Source: Marinobacter pelagius
GTDB taxonomy: Bacteria; Pseudomonadota; Gammaproteobacteria; Pseudomonadales; Oleiphilaceae
NCBI RefSeq assembly: GCF_003315345.1
Contig: NZ_QNRO01000006.1
Coordinates: forward strand, 124,001 to 188,000
DNA: 64,000 nucleotides
Reading direction: 5' to 3'
Positions 38,262-47,420 of the stretch are shown here, one piece after another. The translations under genes and the position numbers were made by a program. Under the pieces are notes generated by a model, which saw only the letters and a program-made list of their open reading frames with translations, had not been told where the DNA came from and did no database searches. Position 1 is the stretch's first letter. Each line of letters begins with the position of its first letter.

Positions 38262-39227
38262 TTGTACGGAAGCAAGACGTTACGGTACCGGCCACCGGTA
38301 TGGCTGAGGAACGGCCACGTGCAATCGGTATGGCCAACCCTGTTTCGGTCCGTGCCGATGCAGGAGCCTGTTCGCGAAGTATTGCCCACCCTGGATGAAG
38401 ACGAGCTGCAGCTGGACTGGTACCGTCAGGGCAGTGATCGCCTGGCGGTCATCTCCCATGGCTTGGAAGGGCATAGCCGCAGACCCTACGTGCTTGGCCT
38501 GGCCCGGGCCCTGCTGGCTGAGGGTTGGGACGTGCTGGCCTGGAACTACCGATCCTGTGGCGGTGTGATGAACCTTCAACCCCGTTTCTATCACAGTGGT
38601 GCCACCGGGGATCTGACCCACGTGGTCAATCACGCTCTCGCCGGCGATTACAAATCCCTGTTCCTGTCAGGCTTCAGCATGGGCGGTAACCTGACGCTGC
38701 TGTACCTGGGGCAGCAGGGTGAGATGGTGGACAGCCGGATCTGTGGCGCCGTGACCTATTCGGTGCCCTGTGACCTGGCCGGCAGCGCGGAGGTGCTTGC
38801 ACGTCCCAGTCGCCGGATCTATATGCAGAGATTTTTGAAGGACCTGCACGTGAAAATGCAGGAGAAATCGAGAAGGTTTCCAGATCTTATTGATACAGAA
38901 GGGTTTGAGTCGATCCGGACATTCAGGGAGTTCGATGACCGCTATACCGCACCCCTGCACGGGTTCCGGAATGCCGAGGATTACTGGGCACAATGTTCGG
39001 CCCTGCCGCGTCTTCGGGATATCCGGGTACCTGCGCTGATGATCAATGCCACGGATGACCCGTTCCTGTCCCCAAATTGCTTTCCGGAGACGCGAAAGCT
39101 GTTGGGCGACCATGTGCGCCTCGAAGCACCCCGGTGGGGCGGGCATGTCGGCTTTGTCGAGCACGCGCAGGACGGATTTTATTGGTCGGAACGCCGGGCG
39201 CTGGGCTTCCTCAGCCACCTGTCATGA
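38262..39227 (+). CDS. YheT-family alpha/beta hydrolase
   Basis: A 321-residue hydrolase of the YheT/COG0429 family. VISHGLEGHSRRPY holds the oxyanion region, SGFSMGGN the nucleophilic serine, NATDDPFL the acid and GGHVGFV the histidine. The N-terminus RPPVWLRNGHVQSVWPT is a family hallmark. The start is a TTG at 38262 behind AAAGG. The stop overlaps the end of the convergent esterase gene. Substrate unknown; members hydrolyse short esters. Confidence 0.88.
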   Translation: MYGSKTLRYRPPVWLRNGHVQSVWPTLFRSVPMQEPVREVLPTLDEDELQLDWYRQGSDRLAVISHGLEGHSRRPYVLGLARALLAEGWDVLAWNYRSCGGVMNLQPRFYHSGATGDLTHVVNHALAGDYKSLFLSGFSMGGNLTLLYLGQQGEMVDSRICGAVTYSVPCDLAGSAEVLARPSRRIYMQRFLKDLHVKMQEKSRRFPDLIDTEGFESIRTFREFDDRYTAPLHGFRNAEDYWAQCSALPRLRDIRVPALMINATDDPFLSPNCFPETRKLLGDHVRLEAPRWGGHVGFVEHAQDGFYWSERRALGFLSHLS

Positions 39228-39878
39228 GCCGGTAGCGGCTGTACGCGCTTCTTCCAGCATGGGTTCAAGTACCGGCCAGACCTTGTCCAGGAGTTTCGGT
39301 TGGGCCTGTTCGGTCGGGTGAATGCCGTCCTCCTGCATCATGTTCTCATGGTTGTAGATGCCATCCAGGAAGAAGGGAACCAGTTCGGTGTTGTAACGGT
39401 CCGAGAGTGTCGGATACAGCTCCGCAAACATCCGCGTGTATCGGGGCCCGTAGTTGGGCGGCATCTGCATGCCCACCAGCAGTGCTTTTGCGCCGGACTG
39501 CTGGGTGTCCTCGATCATGGACGCCAGGTTGGACTCGATCACGTTCGGCGGAAAGCCCCTTAGCCCGTCATTGCCTCCCAGTTCGATGACCACGACCTCG
39601 GGGTCGTGCTTCTCGATCAGCTCGGGCAGTCGTCTTGCGCCGCCATCGGTGGTTTCACCACTGATACTGGCGTTGACCACCTGCCAGTGGCTCAGACCGT
39701 TTTGTTCCAGGCGCTGGCGCAGCAGCTGGACCCAGGCGGTTTCGGAGGGCACGCCATAGGCGGCACTGAGGCTGTCACCCATGATCAGGATGGTGTTCTG
39801 ACTGGCCAGTGCCGGAGCGGCCAGGGTAGTGGCCAGCACCAGAAGGATTGATCTGGCGTGCAGCAATAGCGTATCCAT
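39222..39878 (-). CDS. tesA: SGNH esterase / acyl-CoA thioesterase I
   Basis: A 218-residue periplasmic lysophospholipase, esterase and thioesterase. A signal peptide covers about 1-25 (ALA cleavage). SGNH blocks are clear: IMGDSLSAAYG, SGETTDGG, ELGGNDGLRG and DGIHPTEQAQ. I start at the ATG at 39878. Divergent from ybbA-ybbP, the arrangement seen in many gammaproteobacteria. Confidence 0.94.
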   Translation of the reverse strand: MDTLLLHARSILLVLATTLAAPALASQNTILIMGDSLSAAYGVPSETAWVQLLRQRLEQNGLSHWQVVNASISGETTDGGARRLPELIEKHDPEVVVIELGGNDGLRGFPPNVIESNLASMIEDTQQSGAKALLVGMQMPPNYGPRYTRMFAELYPTLSDRYNTELVPFFLDGIYNHENMMQEDGIHPTEQAQPKLLDKVWPVLEPMLEEARTAATGS

Positions 39879-39932
39879 AGACAATTCGTTTACCTTGATA
39901 AAGCGTTTTAAACCATTGAGCCGGGAGTGCCC

Positions 39933-40661
39933 GTGAATCAGATGACCAAACCGACACCTGAAAGCCAGCCCCCGATGTTGCGAGTAAAAGACCTCTCTCA
40001 TCGGGTGCGCCTGGAAACCGATACGTTGACGATCTTGCAGGGGGTCAACCTGGAAATCAATCGTGGAGAATCAGTAGCCATCGTCGGTCGCTCCGGCTCG
40101 GGGAAGACCACGCTGCTGGGCCTGCTCGCGGGGCTGGACACGCCAACCGAGGGATCGGTGGAACTCGACGGTGCTACCATCAGCCAGTTGAGCGAGGACG
40201 AGCGGGCGCAACTGCGGGCCAGCCGGGTCGGCTTCGTGTTCCAGTCTTTCCAGCTGCTTCCGGCGCTGACCGCTCTTGAAAACGTCATGCTGCCACTGGA
40301 GCTGGCTGGCATCGAGGATCCGGAGAAGCGCGCCCGGGAATTGCTCGAGCGGGTCGGGCTCGGTGAACGCCTGACCCACACGCCGCGGCAGTTGTCCGGC
40401 GGTGAGCAACAGCGGGTGGCGATCGCCCGGGCCTTTGCCTCCGAGCCCGTCGTACTGTTTGCGGACGAACCCACTGGCAACCTGGACAACCGCACCGGCC
40501 AGGCGGTCTCGGACCTGCTGATGGCACTCAACCGGGAGCAGGGCACCACCCTGGTGATGGTCACCCACGATGAGCACCTCGCGGCCCGGTGCGCTCGCCA
40601 GTTCCATATCGAGGCAGGACAACTGACCGAGCCCAACGAGCTCGGGGAGCCGGTATCCTGA
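39933..40661 (+). CDS. ybbA: ABC transporter ATP-binding protein YbbA
   Basis: A 242-residue MacB/LolD-type ATPase with Walker A GRSGSGKTT, signature LSGGEQQR and Walker B LFADEPTGNLD. It powers the YbbP permease. The GTG at 39933 is five bases after GGGAG; an ATG at 39942 is an alternative. The TGA stop shares a base with the permease ATG. Confidence 0.92.
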   Translation: MNQMTKPTPESQPPMLRVKDLSHRVRLETDTLTILQGVNLEINRGESVAIVGRSGSGKTTLLGLLAGLDTPTEGSVELDGATISQLSEDERAQLRASRVGFVFQSFQLLPALTALENVMLPLELAGIEDPEKRARELLERVGLGERLTHTPRQLSGGEQQRVAIARAFASEPVVLFADEPTGNLDNRTGQAVSDLLMALNREQGTTLVMVTHDEHLAARCARQFHIEAGQLTEPNELGEPVS

Positions 40662-43147
40662 TGGCTGCTGAACAGAAACTCATGTCCGTGCGCCGAGACT
40701 GGCGCGAGCGGGATGTGCGGGTGGTGCTGGCGGCTTTGGTGATTGCCGTTGCCACGGTGGCGACCATTGCGCTGTTTGCCAGCCAGCTGCAACGGACCCT
40801 GGTAACCTCTGCCAGCTCTTTCCTGGCGGCGGATCGTCAGCTGGAAGCCGAAAATGGCCGGCCTATCCCGGATTCGTGGTTGCAGGAAGCCGATGCCCGG
40901 GGCCTTGAAACCGGTCAGATGGTTGAATTCTCAACCATGGTATTCGGGGGCGGCGGCTTCCAGCTGGTGTCCGTCAAGGCCGTCAGCAATGAATACCCGC
41001 TTCGGGGCGAGATTGAAATTCAGTCCGGGCCGGACAGCCCCCGGGCATTGGTCCAGTCCGGTCCGAAACCCGGAGAGGTCTGGATCAATCCCCGCTTGCT
41101 GCGATTGCTGGAATTGCAGATAGGCGACTCGCTGGAAGTGGGCAACCTGGAGCTTACGGTGTCCGGCCTGCTGATCCGGGAGCCGGACGGCGGTTTCCGG
41201 CTGTCTGCGCTCGCTCCGAGGGTGATGATGCACAAGGACGATGTGCGAGCCACAGGCGTGGTTCAGGAAGGCAGCCGGGTGGAATACGTCTATCTGTTCG
41301 CCGGTGAGGAAGCCGCCCTGGAAGGCTATTACGAGTGGCTGCAACCGCAACTGGAGCCCAGCCATGAATGGGAAGGTGTGCGGGACGGTGAGACCTTCTC
41401 CCGGTCACTCCAGCGAGCCGAACGCTTCCTGCTGCTCGGTGGCAGTCTGGCGGTACTGCTGGCCGCCGTGGCGGTCGCCGTGGCCAGTCGGCAGTATGCG
41501 TTGTCCCAGCGGGACACGGTGGCGCTGCTGAAAACCCTGGGGCTCAATGGCGCCGGTATCGGGCGGCTGTACCTCAGAAGATTGCTGCTGTGGGGCGTGA
41601 CCGGCATCGTCGGCGGCCTGCTGGTGGCGCTCCCACTGTTCTGGCTGCTGGCATCTATGCTCAGTGATGTGCTGGAGCGCCCAGTGGACATTTCCCTGGA
41701 CCCGGCTGCGCTTACCCCTGCGCTGCTGACCGCACTGGTTTCGCTGTTCGCATTTGCCTATCCGCCCATTCGCCGGCTTCGGAACGTGCCGGCCATGCGG
41801 GTGCTGCGCAGTCAGCCCGGCGAGAGCGGCCGCGAGGCCTGGCCGGATATGCTGGTGGCCATTGTCGCCATCTTCGGGCTGGTCTGGCTCTACGCCGGTG
41901 AGCTGGCCCTGGTGGTATCACTCCTCGGTGGTCTGGTTCTGCTGCTGGCGGCACTGGGGCTGCTCGGATGGGCGATGGTGACGGTGTTGCGCCGGGTTCG
42001 GGGTGGCGGTAACGCGTGGCGTCTGGCTCTGGTCGGGTTGTACCGGCACCGGAATGCCAGCCTTTCCCAGATTGCGGTCTTCGCCATGACCCTCATGCTG
42101 GCGGCCACCCTGGTGCTGGTGCGCACCTCGTTGCTGAATGACTGGCAGGCGCAGTTACCGGAGGATGCCCCCAACCATTTCCTGATCAACATCGCGCCGG
42201 ACACCGTCGATGAGGTTGCCGGATTCTGGGAGGAACGGGGGCAGCCGCTGGAGGAGCTATATCCCATGGTTCGGGGACGGCTTACCGAGTTGAATGGCCA
42301 ACCGGTGAAAGAAGCCGTGAGCAAGGACGAGCGCATCGGTGCCCTGAATCGCGAACTCAATCTGACCTGGATGGAGTCGCCGCCGGAAAACAACGAAATC
42401 ATCGAAGGCCAGTGGTTTGCCGATGGTGTGCAGACTGGCGTCTCGGTCGAGTCGGAACTGGCCGCGCGGCTGGGGCTGCAGCTGGGGGATAAGCTGACCT
42501 TTACCATTGGCTCGCAGCAGGTGACCGAGCCCGTGACCAGCATTCGTACCGTCCAGTGGGACAGCATGAAACCGAACTTTTACATGGCCTTCCCTCCGGG
42601 TGGGGGCCTGGAAGGATTGCCCGCCACCTGGATTACCAGCTTCTATCTCCCGCCGGAGAAGAAAACGGCACTGAATGCCTTCTCGCGGCAATTCCCCACT
42701 GTATCGGTACTGGAGATCGACCATATCATCAGCCGGATACAGGAGATTGTGCAGCAGGTGACGCGGGCCATCGAGGCGATTCTGGCCCTGATCCTGGCCG
42801 CTGCGCTGGTGGTGATGGCTGCCGTGGTCAGTGCCACACTTCAGGACCGTCAGCGCGAGGGTGCGCTGCTCCGGACCCTGGGCGGGCGGCAGTCGTTGCT
42901 GGTGCGCAGTACCATGCTGGAGTTTGCGGTGCTGGGTGGTTTTGCCGGCCTGCTGGGTGTGGTTGCCGCGGAGGCGGCGGTTTACGCCTTGCAGTTCCGT
43001 ATGTTCGAGGGCAGCTTCAACTGGCATTGGCAGGTCATCATTCCAATCCCGATCATCAGTGCCGTCGTGCTGTCCCTGTTTGGGCGCTGGCAGTTGCGGC
43101 CGGTCCTGAGCGTTTCGCCCATGCTGCTGCTGCGTCGGCTCGAGTAA
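40661..43147 (+). CDS. ybbP: FtsX-like ABC permease YbbP
   Basis: An 828-residue integral membrane protein with about ten membrane segments and two FtsX-like blocks (about 250-390 and 690-820) separated by large periplasmic regions. The YbbAP pair is thought to extract lipids or hydrophobic compounds from the inner membrane; the tesA neighbour fits lipid turnover. The start is the ATG overlapping the ybbA stop (TGATG). Confidence 0.9.
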   Translation: MAAEQKLMSVRRDWRERDVRVVLAALVIAVATVATIALFASQLQRTLVTSASSFLAADRQLEAENGRPIPDSWLQEADARGLETGQMVEFSTMVFGGGGFQLVSVKAVSNEYPLRGEIEIQSGPDSPRALVQSGPKPGEVWINPRLLRLLELQIGDSLEVGNLELTVSGLLIREPDGGFRLSALAPRVMMHKDDVRATGVVQEGSRVEYVYLFAGEEAALEGYYEWLQPQLEPSHEWEGVRDGETFSRSLQRAERFLLLGGSLAVLLAAVAVAVASRQYALSQRDTVALLKTLGLNGAGIGRLYLRRLLLWGVTGIVGGLLVALPLFWLLASMLSDVLERPVDISLDPAALTPALLTALVSLFAFAYPPIRRLRNVPAMRVLRSQPGESGREAWPDMLVAIVAIFGLVWLYAGELALVVSLLGGLVLLLAALGLLGWAMVTVLRRVRGGGNAWRLALVGLYRHRNASLSQIAVFAMTLMLAATLVLVRTSLLNDWQAQLPEDAPNHFLINIAPDTVDEVAGFWEERGQPLEELYPMVRGRLTELNGQPVKEAVSKDERIGALNRELNLTWMESPPENNEIIEGQWFADGVQTGVSVESELAARLGLQLGDKLTFTIGSQQVTEPVTSIRTVQWDSMKPNFYMAFPPGGGLEGLPATWITSFYLPPEKKTALNAFSRQFPTVSVLEIDHIISRIQEIVQQVTRAIEAILALILAAALVVMAAVVSATLQDRQREGALLRTLGGRQSLLVRSTMLEFAVLGGFAGLLGVVAAEAAVYALQFRMFEGSFNWHWQVIIPIPIISAVVLSLFGRWQLRPVLSVSPMLLLRRLE

Positions 43148-43153
43148 GGCTGA

Positions 43154-43924
43154 TCAACGGTAATTCTCGAGGATGGCATCGAGTTCGCCATTCTCGCGAA
43201 TCCTGGCCAGTTCTCGGTTGAATGCCTTGGCGAAGTCCTGCCAGTCCTTGCGCAGCATGATCCGGAACCCGAAGGTACTGATGCTTTCTGCGGAAGTGCG
43301 GAACTGCTCCCGCAGGCCTTCGTTCCTCAGGAACCACTGCCCGACAAGCCGGTCGGCGACGGCGGCGTCGAAACGGTTCCCGTGCAGCACGTAAAAGAAC
43401 ATGTCCCGATCCCGGGCAACGTCGAAACGTCGAATCTTGCCGGACTCGAAGTAGGACTCCAGGGTCGGGTAGATGTAACCGAGGTGGGTCACGATGGTTT
43501 TGGAGAACAGGTCCTCCGGGGTTCGGTATGTCAGCTCCGATGCTTCCGGAATGAAGAAGACTTCCTCGATGGCCACCACGGCATCGGTGAACAGGAACTT
43601 TTCCGGTTCATCAGTCCATTCCCGGGCCCGGGGCGTGGCATCGATGTAACCCTCAAGAAGCATCTGGTCTACCCGTTTACGGGGAATCTTCTTCGCAATC
43701 AGGTCATAGCCGAGCCGGTCTGTAATCAGCGACATGACATCCCACATGATGCCCGAGGGCTCACGATTCTCAACGATGAGGTAGGGTGGATATCCGTTCG
43801 GGGAAACGTTGAAAAGTAATGTCTGTTTTTCGGAGGTTGCGCTGGCGGTTGCCGGGAACAGGATGGCCGTGGACAAAAGGAACAGGGAGGCCAGGGCCAG
43901 GGAGGAGGTCTTGCGGTCTGTCAT
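43154..43924 (-). CDS. Periplasmic substrate-binding (SBP_bac_3) protein
   Basis: A 256-residue protein with a signal peptide (about 1-30, ATASA) and the solute-binding family 3 fold: YPPYLIVENREPSGIMWDVM near the N-terminus and FNRELARIRENGELDAIL at the C-terminus. No permease is adjacent, so it may be a stand-alone sensor or amino-acid-type binding protein. Convergent with ybbP. Confidence 0.85.
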   Translation of the reverse strand: MTDRKTSSLALASLFLLSTAILFPATASATSEKQTLLFNVSPNGYPPYLIVENREPSGIMWDVMSLITDRLGYDLIAKKIPRKRVDQMLLEGYIDATPRAREWTDEPEKFLFTDAVVAIEEVFFIPEASELTYRTPEDLFSKTIVTHLGYIYPTLESYFESGKIRRFDVARDRDMFFYVLHGNRFDAAVADRLVGQWFLRNEGLREQFRTSAESISTFGFRIMLRKDWQDFAKAFNRELARIRENGELDAILENYR

Positions 43925-44056
43925 GTTTGGACTCTGATGGCGTCGTGAACGTTACTCAGGGTAATCCGGCTACCTCCCTGCCAGCTTGCCGTGCAATTGT
44001 TACCGTAATGACGGCCGATTTCAATTATTCCGGTTCTTTCTTTTGCGCTGGATCAA

Positions 44057-44074
44057 ACGGGCCCGAAGGCCCGT
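44057..44074 (-). terminator. UUCG-loop terminator of the dehydrogenase operon
   Basis: On the minus strand ACGGGCC-TTCG-GGCCCGT forms a stem with the stable UUCG tetraloop followed by TTT. It lies just beyond the dehydrogenase stop codon. Confidence 0.7.
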
Positions 44075-44077
44075 CGC

Positions 44078-45265
44078 TCAGGCCCAGGCCCGGCGCAGGA
44101 CCGACCGGGCATCTTCCAGAGTGACTTCCTTCGGGTTGAACATGATCGAGCCATCATCCAGAGCCATCTCGGCAATGTGGTCCAGCTGGCTTTCCTGCAC
44201 CTTGCCGGTTTCCTTCAGGGTGCGGGGCAGCTGACAGCGCTTGTAGAGCTGGTCCCGCAGCTTGCGGAGGGCGGAGATGGTGGCTTCCGCACGACGTGCT
44301 GCAGGAGTGGCCGAGTAGACTTCGGGGCCCTCGAGATACAGCAGCAACTCACCCAGAGGCTCCCGGATCGACTCCAGGTTGTACTCCAGCACGTAGGGCA
44401 GGTACAGGCTCATGCACAGGCCATGGGGAAGGTGGCAGATCGCCCCGGTGGCGTGGCCCAGAGAGTGCACCAGCCCAACCATGGAGTTGGAGAAGGCAAT
44501 GCCGGCCATGGTCGAGGCCTGGGCCAGCTCCAGTCGCCCTTGGGCGTCCTTGGGGTTATCCATCACATTCAGCAGCGACTGGCTGATCTTCTTGATGGCC
44601 GCCGTGGCATAGGCATCGCTGAGTGGATTCTTCGCCATGCAGGTGAACGCCTCGGTGGCGTGGGTCATCGCATCCATGGCGGTTGCCGCGGTGATGTGCG
44701 GCGGCAGCGTCAGGGTCATCCGCGGGTCGATGATGGCGGCGTTGGGCAGCAGGAACGAGGAGGTGAAGGGCAGCTTCACGCCTTTCTTCTCGTCGGTAAT
44801 CACCGCCACGGCCGTGACCTCGGAGCCGGTGCCTGCCGTGGTTGGTACCACGAAGAACGGCTTCAGGGGATGCTTGAGGATGCCGGCGCCGCTGTATTTG
44901 GCAATGTCGTCACCGCCCTCGGACACCAGGATGTTGACGGCCTTGCCGGTATCGATAGCCGATCCGCCGCCCACGGCAATGATGGCATCGCATTTTTCCT
45001 GCCGGTAAATGCCGGCGATGTCACGGACGACGGAGGTGGATGAATCCGGCGGCACGTCGTCGTAGATGCTGACAATCTCCAGGCCGCTCTCCTCGCAGGC
45101 GGCAATCACCGGGTCCAGCAGACCGGCGGCGCGAACGCCCTTGTCGGTTACGATCATCGGCCGCTTCGCCGCCAGTCCAGTCAGTTCGTAGGGAATGTGC
45201 TCGAGGGCAGCCTTGCCGGCAATGACTTTGACCGGGCAGAAGAACTCGTAATATTTTTGGCTCAT
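44078..45265 (-). CDS. Iron-containing alcohol dehydrogenase
   Basis: A 395-residue group III alcohol dehydrogenase. The NAD loop GGGSAIDTGKAV is near 98-110; the TAGTGSEVT segment, and metal ligands in MDAMTHATEAF, HSLGHATG and LPHGLCMS are intact. It oxidises a primary alcohol or reduces an aldehyde with Fe or Zn. Its ATG follows directly after the TAA of the SCP2-like gene, so the two form an operon. Physiological substrate not deducible. Confidence 0.92.
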   Translation of the reverse strand: MSQKYYEFFCPVKVIAGKAALEHIPYELTGLAAKRPMIVTDKGVRAAGLLDPVIAACEESGLEIVSIYDDVPPDSSTSVVRDIAGIYRQEKCDAIIAVGGGSAIDTGKAVNILVSEGGDDIAKYSGAGILKHPLKPFFVVPTTAGTGSEVTAVAVITDEKKGVKLPFTSSFLLPNAAIIDPRMTLTLPPHITAATAMDAMTHATEAFTCMAKNPLSDAYATAAIKKISQSLLNVMDNPKDAQGRLELAQASTMAGIAFSNSMVGLVHSLGHATGAICHLPHGLCMSLYLPYVLEYNLESIREPLGELLLYLEGPEVYSATPAARRAEATISALRKLRDQLYKRCQLPRTLKETGKVQESQLDHIAEMALDDGSIMFNPKEVTLEDARSVLRRAWA

Positions 45266-45811
45266 TTAGGGTCTCACTGTCTCGACAAAATTGGTGGCAA
45301 CCTTCAGGTAGATGCGGGCAGCACTGATCAGCTTTTCCGGAAGATGCAGGTTGGCGGGGTACTCCTTCACCGCCCGCTTGGCAATCAGTTTGGGGAGGAT
45401 GAACGTCTCCAGCCGGTTGAGAACACGGGTCATTCGCACCGCATAGCTGACATCACCATCGACCAGCATGCGGTCGTTGGCAAACGCCTCCGAGGTTTTT
45501 TCCTGGAAGGACAGCACCAGGAAGGCATGGGCGATGTGCTTGAACTGGATGGACAGGTCCACCGGTCGCGGCGCGGACTGGCCGTGGTAGTGGAAATGGC
45601 CGTCCCCGATGTGCTCCACGATCAGGCGCGGTCCCTCGGGCATCACCATCATCTCGAACAGCAGTCCTTGCGGAAGCGCCCGGGCTTCATTCTGCACGGT
45701 CTCGTCCACTTCACTGACTGCCTGCAAGGCCCGCCCCATCACCTGGAACATTATGTCCACGTAGAGTCGGCGCGCCTGGAACGCCATTGGCTGGATTCGT
45801 TTGAGCAACAT
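45266..45811 (-). CDS. SCP2-like lipid-binding protein (tentative)
   Basis: A 181-residue protein. The middle region (PRLIVEHIGDGHFHYHG..PVDLSIQFKHIAHAF to NDRMLVDGDVSYAVRMTRVLNRLETFI, given in parts) resembles the SCP2 sterol-carrier fold, in which a hydrophobic pocket binds lipids or acyl chains. No signal peptide. It is immediately upstream of the alcohol dehydrogenase with no gap, so it may present a hydrophobic alcohol or aldehyde. The family call is tentative. Confidence 0.5.
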   Translation of the reverse strand: MLLKRIQPMAFQARRLYVDIMFQVMGRALQAVSEVDETVQNEARALPQGLLFEMMVMPEGPRLIVEHIGDGHFHYHGQSAPRPVDLSIQFKHIAHAFLVLSFQEKTSEAFANDRMLVDGDVSYAVRMTRVLNRLETFILPKLIAKRAVKEYPANLHLPEKLISAARIYLKVATNFVETVRP

Positions 45812-45846
45812 GGCCGTCGTCCATTGTCTGTTGTTTGTACCCTGAT

Positions 45847-45868
45847 TTTTAGAGTTAATGCTCTAAAA
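45847..45868. promoter_or_regulatory. 22-base palindromic operator
   Basis: TTTTAGAG-TTAATG-CTCTAAAA has perfect eight-base arms and ends 36 bases before the SCP2-like start codon. The size and symmetry fit a TetR/AcrR-type repressor site. No regulator gene is adjacent. Confidence 0.55.
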
Positions 45869-45925
45869 GTCAATGCAGGCAGTGACGAAGATTTGCCGTC
45901 GCTGGGGCAACAGAAGATTGCACAA

Positions 45926-45960
45926 CAAAAAAAGCCGGGACGCTGTCGCGGTTCCCGGCT
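45926..45960 (-). terminator. Terminator of the M48 protease gene
   Basis: On the minus strand AAGCCGGGA pairs with TCCCGGCTT (45931-45939, 45952-45960) and is followed by seven T residues. Confidence 0.9.
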
Positions 45961-45983
45961 TGGCTGGGGGAGGGGAGAGGTGG

Positions 45984-47258
45984 CTACTGGGTGAGTGCGG
46001 CCAGCTTGCGCTGGGCTTCCGCGCCCACATCGCCGCCGGCCTTGGCGGCCTGGCTGTAATAGGCCACGGCCTCGTCCCGGCGGTTCTGCTTGACGGCGAC
46101 ATCGCCCATGCGCAGGTAGCCGATGGATGTGGGCACCACTTTGTTGGCCTTGGTCAGGTGAGTCCTTGCCTTGTCGAGCTTGTTCAGGGCCAGGGCGTTC
46201 AGGCCGGTTCGCAGCTGGTACTCGAACATCTCCGGGTACAGGGAGACCGCCTTCTCGAAATCCGCCTCGGCCTTCTGCATTTGCTTCTGTTGCTGGTAAA
46301 TGCGCCCTCTCAGGGAATAGAACATGGCCTCCCGGGGCAGGATGCGGATCGCCTCGTTGATCTTGCCGAGGGCAGCGTCGTAGTTCTTGTTCGAAGCCAG
46401 TTTCAGGGCCTCGTCATGGGCGTCATAGGCAGGCTGCAGCTCCCTCAGTTTAGCCAGCTTGCGCTGGTAGACATCAGCGCCCCGATAACCGCCGGCGCCG
46501 ATGTTGCTGACCAGTTCCCGGTTCTCCGCTACACGCTTCGCCGAAGGCGGGTGCGTGGCGAACAAGCCCTGGATGAAGCCCTGGTCACGGCCTTCACTCA
46601 TTTCCAGAAACAGCTCCTGCAGTTCCACCGCGGCCTGGGGATCGTAGCCGGCTTCCTTCATGTAATTGATGCCGTAGTGGTCCGACTCCAGCTCATCCCC
46701 CTGACTGTATTGTGCCAGGGCCAGTTGCGCACCGAGCGCCGCGCCGCCCATGACCAGGCCTGCCCACTCGTTATCGGAAAGTGCAAACCCAAGTCCGGCC
46801 ACGCCGAGGCTGATTAGCTGGGCCTGCTGCATACGCTGGACGCTGTGGCGGGCGGCGGCGTGAACAATCTCGTGGCCCAGCACCGAGGCCAGCTGAGCTT
46901 CGTCGTCCAGTTTGGTGAGCAGGCCACGGTTGACGGCAATTTTGCCTCCGGGCAGGGCCCAGGCATTGGGCACGCTATTGTTCAGCACCACGAACTCGTA
47001 GGGCAGGTCCGGGCGGTCGCTTACCTGTGCCAGTTTTCGGCCCACCTCACTGACATAGAGATTCAGCTCCGGATCGATGTAGAACCGGCCACCCTGGGTC
47101 TGCTGGGTCGGGACGTACTGTTCCGCACCGATGGCCAGTTCCTGGCTCTCTGGGATCAGGGAAAGCTGCTTCTCGCCGGTGACGGGGTTAACGGAACACC
47201 CTGCAACGAAAGCGAGGGCAAGAAACACCAGCCCGAATCGGGATATGGAAAGACGCAC
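45984..47258 (-). CDS. M48 metalloprotease lipoprotein, BepA/YfgC-like
   Basis: A 424-residue zinc protease for outer-membrane quality control. The signal ends in a lipobox (AFVAGC, Cys21). The zinc motif HEIVH is at 129-133 and the third ligand is in ELESDHYG. The C-terminal third has TPR repeats. BepA degrades misassembled LptD and BAM clients in E. coli. The start is a GTG at 47258 with an ideal AGGAGGT eight bases upstream; the longer frame has no support. Confidence 0.92.
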   Translation of the reverse strand: MRLSISRFGLVFLALAFVAGCSVNPVTGEKQLSLIPESQELAIGAEQYVPTQQTQGGRFYIDPELNLYVSEVGRKLAQVSDRPDLPYEFVVLNNSVPNAWALPGGKIAVNRGLLTKLDDEAQLASVLGHEIVHAAARHSVQRMQQAQLISLGVAGLGFALSDNEWAGLVMGGAALGAQLALAQYSQGDELESDHYGINYMKEAGYDPQAAVELQELFLEMSEGRDQGFIQGLFATHPPSAKRVAENRELVSNIGAGGYRGADVYQRKLAKLRELQPAYDAHDEALKLASNKNYDAALGKINEAIRILPREAMFYSLRGRIYQQQKQMQKAEADFEKAVSLYPEMFEYQLRTGLNALALNKLDKARTHLTKANKVVPTSIGYLRMGDVAVKQNRRDEAVAYYSQAAKAGGDVGAEAQRKLAALTQ

Positions 47259-47420
47259 GGTTACCTCCTGTACCTGGGTGCCTGGCGGATATTGGTTTTC
47301 TACATGATTGCACGGTTGGGTGAGCCTGAAAACGCCCGTTTTCTGGAGAGGCGCCATGTCTTGGCGTATTATAGGTGGCTGATTCCTTTCCAAGCTGCCA
47401 ATTCCCGACTAAGGCCTTAC

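Noticed and set aside
46845..47420. Upstream extension of the DUF599 frame to give 437 residues
   Set aside because: The extra 192 codons are antisense to the M48 protease gene and unlike any membrane protein; DUF599 starts at 47421.
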